Part shown: positions 6,281 through 11,744 of the stretch, in pieces
Position numbering within the stretch: position 1 is the first letter of the stretch
Layout of the letters: each line of letters opens with the position of its first letter
Assembly (NCBI GenBank): GCA_944382025.1
Contig: CALWMQ010000087.1
Location: 1 to 11,744, forward strand
Reading direction: 5' to 3'
Length of the DNA: 11,744 nucleotides
DNA from: an uncultured Clostridia bacterium
GTDB lineage: Bacteria; Bacillota; Clostridia; Oscillospirales; Acutalibacteraceae
Position numbers and translations under genes: made by a program
The notes under the pieces: generated by a model
What the model saw: only the letters and a program-made list of their open reading frames with translations
Told to the model about the DNA's origin: nothing
Databases searched by the model: none

Positions 6281-7027
6281 TTATTCGTATGCTACAACGT
6301 CCACCCATTTCATGAGGAAATCCCTTTCTTCGGGGATATTCTCGGCCAAACGGGCCGCGGCCATAATGGGGAGCCAATCCTGCACGTATTTTTTGGACGT
6401 TTTGGTTTTTTCACAGAAAAGATCCAAATATTTATCTGCCATCTCCGGATACTTCAGCTTCAGCAGCAGATAGGTTTTTCCCACATCGGCGCTGGCGTTT
6501 CCCTGGCGAGCGGCGATCCAGTCCACTACATAGGTGCCTTTTTTGCTCAGGATGATGTTGTCGGGGGTAAAATTGCCATGGCACAGCTTGGTGTGTTTAG
6601 GCATGCTGTCCAGGCGGGTGAGCAACTCATATCTTTTGACATCGTCAATGCAGTCCAGATCGTTAATCAGCCGGTTGAGCTTATCCTTCAGCTTGCTCAG
6701 CTTGGGGGTGCTCTTGGAGTGAATCTCCAGCTGGATATCCAACATTTGTTCCATATATTTATCCAAGTTGGCGGGATCGGCTTTCATGCGATCCGCCAAG
6801 GTCTCACCCTCGATCAGATCCATATGGATAGCCCAGCGGTTACCGATGACCGATACCTCATGGATGACCGGCACCCGGAGCCCGGTAGCTTCTACACGAG
6901 AATGGGTCAGGGCCTCGTACAGTGCGTTAGTTTTGGCAACGCCTTCCTTGAACAGCTTAACGCACATATTACCAACTTTGTACACGTCCACCATTTCACT
7001 GCTGGCGATCAAATTGTTCAGTTCCAT
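6281..7027 (-). CDS. APH/choline kinase-like phosphotransferase with Asn in place of the catalytic Asp
   Basis: The 248-residue product belongs to the aminoglycoside phosphotransferase (APH)/choline kinase-like superfamily, eukaryotic-kinase-like folds that phosphorylate small molecules. Visible are an N-terminal nucleotide lobe (about 1-75, with VKLF as the probable Lys strand and WAIHMDLIEGETL at the hinge), the catalytic loop CHGNFTPDNII (149-159) and the metal-binding VVDW (167-170). The family normally reads HGDxxxxN; here Asp152 is Asn (codon AAT), one transition from GAT, while Asn157 and Asp169 are kept. Either activity is reduced or altered, or a neighbouring residue such as Asp156 substitutes. 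The substrate is unknown, and nothing links it to drug resistance. A GGGAG lies 10 bases before the ATG at 7027. It appears to be a single-gene unit. Confidence 0.85.
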   Translation of the reverse strand: MELNNLIASSEMVDVYKVGNMCVKLFKEGVAKTNALYEALTHSRVEATGLRVPVIHEVSVIGNRWAIHMDLIEGETLADRMKADPANLDKYMEQMLDIQLEIHSKSTPKLSKLKDKLNRLINDLDCIDDVKRYELLTRLDSMPKHTKLCHGNFTPDNIILSKKGTYVVDWIAARQGNASADVGKTYLLLKLKYPEMADKYLDLFCEKTKTSKKYVQDWLPIMAAARLAENIPEERDFLMKWVDVVAYE

Positions 7028-7073
7028 ACATCAATAACTCCCTTCGGGGCGATGGGTTCCCCACAGATTGAAT

Positions 7074-7100
7074 CTATTACTGTCCAGAGGATTGTAATAG
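7074..7100 (-). promoter_or_regulatory. Inverted repeat in the leader of the kinase gene
   Basis: CTATTAC (7074-7080) and GTAATAG (7094-7100) are a perfect 7-bp inverted repeat with a 13-base centre, in the leader between the predicted transcription start (about 7117) and the ribosome binding site. It may be an operator or an RNA stem-loop. No known riboswitch is recognised. Confidence 0.4.
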
Positions 7101-7123
7101 GGATTTGATAAACATCCATCCAT

Positions 7124-7151
7124 ATTATACAACTTTTTTGTTTAATGTAAA
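7124..7151 (-). promoter_or_regulatory. Sigma-A promoter of the kinase gene
   Basis: On the minus strand, -35 TTTACA (7146-7151) and -10 TATAAT (7124-7129) are 16 bases apart. The -10 is a perfect match. The leader to the ATG at 7027 is about 90 bases. Confidence 0.75.
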
Positions 7152-7491
7152 GTGGGTTTTATGAAAAAGATGAAAAAATTCACGGCTTTGTAACATGTAA
7201 GGAGAACTTTATTTCAATCTTCATAAATTTCTTTTTCAGAACTTATTATATTTCCCCAAATCCTTATTATAGACAGCGACAAAAAACGAGTGGGAAGCCA
7301 CCGTATGTGGTTCATCCTGGACTGCAGGGATCCGTAGACGGATAAAAAGGTCTTCCTGATACAGCGAATCAGGACTATTTATTCCAGGAACCCATAGGGA
7401 TGCTGTTGTATGCGCCTCCCACAATTTTTAATAAAATGACACAGCGCTGTGGAGGAAGAAACTGGTCTGGCGGATCTTTGGGGATATGATA
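7152..7491. other. Gene-free stretch, possible decayed coding remnant
   Basis: No gene can be supported. A 62-codon minus-strand frame at 7236-7424 would need a TTG start with a stop just two codons before it, and matches no family I recognise. It could be the eroded end of a lost gene. A 7-bp inverted repeat, TCCTGAT (7354-7360) with ATCAGGA (7368-7374), lies inside it. The 7152-7260 part is AT-rich. Confidence 0.4.
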
Positions 7492-7530
7492 TCAAGGCAA
7501 TCTTGACTTTCCGGGGAAAAAACGTATACT
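7492..7530 (+). promoter_or_regulatory. Promoter of the NAGPA operon
   Basis: -35 TTGACT (7503-7508) and -10 TATACT (7525-7530) are 16 bases apart, each one base from consensus. Transcription would start near 7537, leaving a leader of about 27 bases. The small inverted repeat TCAAG-N5-CTTGA (7492-7506) overlaps the -35 and could be an operator, though it is short enough to arise by chance. Confidence 0.72.
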
Positions 7531-7563
7531 CATTTACAGACAAGCTGAATGGGAGGGGATACT

Positions 7564-8592
7564 ATGTGGTATATATCCCGTCATAGTCGGAAAAAAGTTA
7601 AAAAGGTCCGGTTGCGCTGGGTTCTGAAAGGGATCGGGCGCTGCTTCGCCGTGCTGGGAGTCACTGCTTTGGGAGGGGTATTGTGTGCTTTCGGCGCCAT
7701 TACGGTAGTGTGCAAAGGACCCAGCCCTTCCGCCCGGGATTTGCTGGTTACGACCATGATGGAAACCAGTGCCGCGAAATTTATCCCCCGCCTGTATTTT
7801 TCCGAGGCCGAGATCCAGAATATCCTTCAGAAAAATACGGTTGTAGAAGGGGAAGCCCAGACCGAGGCACCGGAAAGCTTTGCCCCGCCGGAGACGGAGA
7901 TGCCCAAGGATACCATTGAAGTGTTCGATGTGACAGGCTCTACCTATATGGGAAAGATGATGGTGGTACATGACCCGTCCAGGGTAAAAGTAGCATCCAT
8001 TGAGACCTTCGGCCCGGAGGTCAGAGGACTGCGGGTGGAGGAATTCGCCAAAAAATACAATGCGGTGGCTGCTGTGAACGGAGGGGCGTTCCAGGATACC
8101 AACGGTGTGGGAAAAGGGGGGCAGCCCCTGGGCTTGATTATCCGGGACGGAAAATTCCTGTTGGGGAACGCCTCTACCCGGGTCTCCATTATCGCTTTTG
8201 ACCAGGAAAACAGGCTGTTGGTGGGTCGGATGACCGGACAGGAGGCCATGGACAGGGGGGTACGGGACGCTGTCAGCTTTGGCCCCGCCTTTATCATCAA
8301 TGGGGAACCCTTAGAAGTTTCAGGCAGCGGCGGCGGGCTGAATCCTCGGACAGTGATCGGGCAGCGTGCGGACGGAGCTGTTTTACTGCTGGTTATCGAT
8401 GGGCGCCAGGCCCATAGTCTGGGAGCCACCTATAAGGATTGCATCCAGGTGATGATGGATTATAAGGCCATTAATGCCGCCAATCTGGATGGAGGCTCCT
8501 CGACCATTATGGTATATCAGGGCGAAGTCCTGAACAGCTGCGCCTCCATGTACGGATCCAGGGCGATTCCTACCGCGATCATTGTAGAATAA
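7564..8592 (+). CDS. Membrane-anchored phosphodiester glycosidase family protein (NAGPA domain)
   Basis: The 342-residue product has a basic N-terminus (RHSRKKVKKVRLR), one membrane segment (about 24-49) and a Pro/Glu-rich spacer (95-115), so the rest should lie outside the cell. Residues about 125-341 form a NAGPA (phosphodiester glycosidase, formerly DUF2233) domain. Its landmarks are VNGGAF (171-176), the Gly-rich GVGKGGQPLG (181-190), NPRTVIGQ (260-267), VIDGR (277-281) and NLDGGSSTIMV (307-317). The founding member removes N-acetylglucosamine from a phosphodiester-linked sugar in animal lysosomes. Bacterial members are often annotated as exopolysaccharide biosynthesis proteins and may trim phosphodiester-linked sugars of the envelope; the substrate here is unknown. 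The ATG at 7564 has GGGAGGGG about 7 bases upstream; an ATG at 7549 would precede that site. The next gene starts 13 bases after the stop. Confidence 0.9.
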   Translation: MWYISRHSRKKVKKVRLRWVLKGIGRCFAVLGVTALGGVLCAFGAITVVCKGPSPSARDLLVTTMMETSAAKFIPRLYFSEAEIQNILQKNTVVEGEAQTEAPESFAPPETEMPKDTIEVFDVTGSTYMGKMMVVHDPSRVKVASIETFGPEVRGLRVEEFAKKYNAVAAVNGGAFQDTNGVGKGGQPLGLIIRDGKFLLGNASTRVSIIAFDQENRLLVGRMTGQEAMDRGVRDAVSFGPAFIINGEPLEVSGSGGGLNPRTVIGQRADGAVLLLVIDGRQAHSLGATYKDCIQVMMDYKAINAANLDGGSSTIMVYQGEVLNSCASMYGSRAIPTAIIVE

Positions 8593-8605
8593 CGGAGGAC
8601 GGATA

Positions 8606-9763
8606 ATGGGTATATCGGAAAAAGACAAGCCGGCGGCCAGTCGGCAAATGCCTTTGGCGCCCGGCCTCAGTGAGCAGGACACCGTTACGACTGGAAAACC
8701 TTCCAAATTCCGCCATTGGTTTGCGGTAGGGCTGTCTGTGTATTTCGTTCTTCTGTTGGCGGCCGGCGGGATAGCCGTATTCTTCCTTTGGAAACACCTG
8801 GAGGCTTATGAGGCGCAAAGCCCGGCTACCGCTGTTTCCCGTTATGTGGACTGGATACAGCGGGGAGAATGGGAAGCGATTTATGCCCAGTCTGACTTTG
8901 AACCGGACAGGCTGAATACGAAAGAGCAATATATGGCCTATCTGGCTTGCCTGTACAATGGGGAAAGGGAGAGTATGCGTACGGCGGAACGGGTGTCGGA
9001 CCAGCCGGATACCAAACAGTATAATCTGTACATGGGAGACCGGAAGGTTACAACCCTGACCCTATATCCGGAAGGAACAACCTGGAGGGTGGAAACCGCC
9101 TTGACCTATCAGGAGCCGGTGGTATTGACCGCCAGCCCGGAGATTCAGCTGACGGTCAATGGGGTGGCAATGACGGATTTGGGGATTGAACCGGTTGAGG
9201 TGGGGGAAACCTATTTTGACGGGCCTAGGGATGCCGCCCTTTTCCCCCATATGCGGCGATATACCGTGGAGGGGCTGCTGAACCCACCGGAAATTACCGC
9301 TGCCACAGCGGATGGGCAGGAAGCGGTACCGGTTGAGGAGGAAGACGGTACATTATTTTATTATCCCGGCAATCCGGATGAACAGCAGGAAATGCTGGAA
9401 CTGACCGAAAAGGCCGCCAAAGCTTACACACAGTATTTCAGCAAGGACGCGCCCAAAGCGGATATCCTGAACAGAATCTATAAGGATACCCCTTTGTATG
9501 ACGCGGTAAAGCAGAGCAGCAATTACTGGTATGGCCCCCATAGCTCTTTTAGCTACCAGAGCTTTCATATATATAATCTTCAGCAGTACACTCCAGACGA
9601 TTTTACGGTGGAAGTGGCTATGGAATATGCGGTTCGGTTTTATACCACCCGGGTATACCCGCTGCATTACCGGATGCGTTTTCTGCGTATCGATGGGGAG
9701 TTCCGGCTGGTGAGCATGGTTGCGGATGATAAAGTACCGGAGAATATGACCGCCAAAAAATAA
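8606..9763 (+). CDS. Single-pass membrane protein of unknown function, with possible NTF2-like extracellular domains
   Basis: I do not recognise this 385-residue protein. A polar cytoplasmic tail (1-36) is followed by one membrane segment (about 39-62), placing the remainder outside. Residues 72-160 begin ATAVSRYVDWIQRGEWEAIY and look like an NTF2-like/MecA-N-type helical-sheet domain. Residues about 165-240 (VVLTASPEIQLTVNG, then RRYTVEGLLNPPEIT) resemble a small beta domain such as those of TcaA-like proteins. A second possible NTF2-like region lies at 270-378 (EKAAKAYTQYF, then FTVEVAMEYAVRFY and YRMRFLRIDGEFRLVSMV). These domain guesses rest on pattern and length only. GGAGGA at 8594-8599 serves the ATG at 8606. 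It is co-transcribed with the phosphodiester glycosidase gene, suggesting a shared envelope task. There are no visible catalytic motifs; a binding, scaffold or partner role is more likely. Confidence 0.85.
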   Translation: MGISEKDKPAASRQMPLAPGLSEQDTVTTGKPSKFRHWFAVGLSVYFVLLLAAGGIAVFFLWKHLEAYEAQSPATAVSRYVDWIQRGEWEAIYAQSDFEPDRLNTKEQYMAYLACLYNGERESMRTAERVSDQPDTKQYNLYMGDRKVTTLTLYPEGTTWRVETALTYQEPVVLTASPEIQLTVNGVAMTDLGIEPVEVGETYFDGPRDAALFPHMRRYTVEGLLNPPEITAATADGQEAVPVEEEDGTLFYYPGNPDEQQEMLELTEKAAKAYTQYFSKDAPKADILNRIYKDTPLYDAVKQSSNYWYGPHSSFSYQSFHIYNLQQYTPDDFTVEVAMEYAVRFYTTRVYPLHYRMRFLRIDGEFRLVSMVADDKVPENMTAKK

Positions 9764-9796
9764 ACGGCAGTCTGTCTTGGGATGCAATGGGGAGCC

Positions 9797-9816
9797 GTGG
9801 CCGGATATACGGCCGC
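9797..9816 (+). other. Small hairpin after the unknown membrane protein gene
   Basis: GGCCG (9799-9803) and CGGCC (9810-9814) pair around GATATA; a G-U and a G-C pair extend the stem to 7 bp (9797-9816). No T run follows, so it is not a standard terminator. Confidence 0.4.
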
Positions 9817-9838
9817 CTGGCAAATCTCCTTCCAAGTG

Positions 9839-10011
9839 AAGTTTTCGCCCGCCTTTTTCAAAAGACAACCCTTGGAAGCACCTGTCTGTGGGGCGGAAAA
9901 CAGCGAGCCGGGGATGGCGCCGCGGTCAAAACCAGCAGCCGTGAGAGGGGCGCAGGTCGGTTTTGAGAACCGCAAGGGAAGGCGTGGCCCAGAGGCAAGG
10001 TTCTCGTTTTT
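9839..10011 (+). repeat. Dispersed intergenic repeat, copy 3 (long form), ending in a terminator-like hairpin
   Basis: This matches copy 2 (5957-6121) along its length and copy 1 over its first 25 bases. Internally, TCAAAACC can pair with GGTTTTGA about 30 bases downstream. Its right end, GAGAACC (9965-9971) with GGTTCTC (9999-10005) followed by GTTTTT (10006-10011), resembles a Rho-independent terminator and may end the NAGPA operon transcript. It begins about 75 bases after the last stop codon of that operon, in the same orientation as the genes. The rest of the spacer to the groES promoter (10012-10084) shows only purine-rich GAGAGAG runs and no gene. Confidence 0.78.
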
Positions 10012-10084
10012 ATCCGGGTGGAGAGAGTAGGAGAGAGTATTTGTTAAAAAATTATGAAATGTTAGAGAAATTGGTTTTTCCCTC

Positions 10085-10112
10085 TTGATTTTTTTGATTT
10101 AGGGATTAAAAT
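10085..10112 (+). promoter_or_regulatory. Sigma-A promoter of groES-groEL
   Basis: -35 TTGATT (10085-10090) and -10 TAAAAT (10107-10112) are 16 bases apart. The CIRCE element starts 4 bases after the -10, fixing this as the heat-shock promoter. Confidence 0.78.
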
Positions 10113-10116
10113 AGTC

Positions 10117-10143
10117 TTAGCACTCAGATAAGAGGAGTGCTAA
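10117..10143 (+). promoter_or_regulatory. CIRCE element (HrcA operator)
   Basis: TTAGCACTC - nine bases - GAGTGCTAA is an exact match to the CIRCE consensus. It overlaps the expected transcription start near 10119, so HrcA bound here would block the chaperonin operon until heat or misfolded proteins release it. Confidence 0.97.
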
Positions 10144-10176
10144 AATTGGTAAATTACTCTAAGGAGGATGAAAGTT

Positions 10177-10461
10177 ATGACGATGAAACCTCTGGCCGAC
10201 AGAGTGGTCATCAAAATGGTGGAAGCAGAGGAAACCACAAAGAGCGGGATTATCCTGGCGGGTTCGGCTAAGGAAAAACCCCAGGTGGCTGAAGTGGTGG
10301 CGGTAGGCCCCGGTGGCAATGTGGACGGTAAAGACGTGACTATGTACGTCAAGGCCGGCGACAAGGTGATCACCAGCAAATACTCCGGCACAGAGGTCAA
10401 GATGGATGGCGTGGAATACACCATTGTCCGTCAGAGCGACATCCTTGCCATAGTAGAATAA
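10177..10461 (+). CDS. groES: Co-chaperonin GroES (Cpn10)
   Basis: GroES forms the seven-membered lid of the GroEL folding chamber in the cytoplasm. The 94-residue product opens MTMKPLADRVVIKMVEAEE, carries the mobile loop TTKSGIILAGSAKEKPQ (about residues 20-36) that docks on GroEL, then VVAVGPGG and VKAGDKVITSKYSGTEV, and ends DILAIVE. Length is normal (94-97). I chose the ATG at 10177: AAGGAGG (10161-10167) lies 9 bases upstream, whereas the earlier in-frame ATG at 10168 directly abuts that site. An ATG at 10183 is a further alternative. groEL follows after 26 bases. Confidence 0.97.
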   Translation: MTMKPLADRVVIKMVEAEETTKSGIILAGSAKEKPQVAEVVAVGPGGNVDGKDVTMYVKAGDKVITSKYSGTEVKMDGVEYTIVRQSDILAIVE

Positions 10462-10487
10462 TTTCAGAATTTTAGGAGGAAATCATC

Positions 10488-11744
<1,257 letters not shown>

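Noticed and set aside
6194..7108. A 304-codon plus-strand frame antisense to the kinase gene
   Set aside because: It begins in the terminator hairpin and overlaps the kinase and its leader; the minus-strand product has clear kinase motifs, a promoter and a terminator.
7236..7424. A 62-codon minus-strand frame as a small gene
   Set aside because: It depends on a TTG start with a stop two codons upstream and no known family; at best a decayed remnant.

Overview
The window looks like ordinary chromosomal DNA from an anaerobic, mid-GC member of the Bacillota, class Clostridia, probably a gut Oscillospirales/Lachnospirales-type organism. The evidence is a bifunctional clostridial-type AdhE behind a Rex-like operator, a HAAS/DUF1700-RDD plus PadR gene pair, a consensus CIRCE element before groES-groEL, strong AGGAGG ribosome binding sites, and GC-rich dispersed intergenic repeats of a kind common in these genomes. 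Genus and species cannot be fixed from the sequence alone.

Layout, left to right. (1) Positions 1-496, minus strand: 5' part of a gene, probably an AraC-type regulator, running off the left edge. (2) About 430 bases without a convincing gene, ending in a bidirectional terminator at 890-927. (3) tspO, minus strand, 933-1445. (4) A gene-free stretch with a 16-bp palindrome, a short dispersed-repeat copy and the adhE terminator. (5) adhE, minus strand, 1764-4382, with a perfect-consensus sigma-A promoter and a Rex-like operator over its transcription start. (6) Divergent from adhE, a two-gene plus-strand operon, HAAS-RDD membrane protein then PadR regulator, 4668-5843, with two 19-bp near-palindromes over its promoter. 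(7) A gene-free stretch with a full-length dispersed-repeat copy and a long hairpin. (8) An APH/choline-kinase-like phosphotransferase, minus strand, 6281-7027, whose catalytic-loop Asp is Asn. (9) About 430 bases of promoter and uncharacterised DNA. (10) A plus-strand two-gene operon, 7564-9763: a membrane-anchored phosphodiester glycosidase (NAGPA domain) and a single-pass membrane protein of unknown function. (11) A second full-length repeat copy. (12) The heat-shock operon groES-groEL, with groEL cut by the right edge at residue 419.

The genes do not form one pathway. The clearest regulatory logic is redox control of fermentative ethanol formation (Rex to adhE), HrcA control of the chaperonin operon (CIRCE), and possible autoregulation of the HAAS-RDD/PadR operon. 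I did not find a convincing new multi-gene system. The best leads are the dispersed repeat family (three copies here), the paired operator before the HAAS-RDD gene, the Asn-for-Asp change in the kinase, and the NAGPA plus unknown membrane protein pair.
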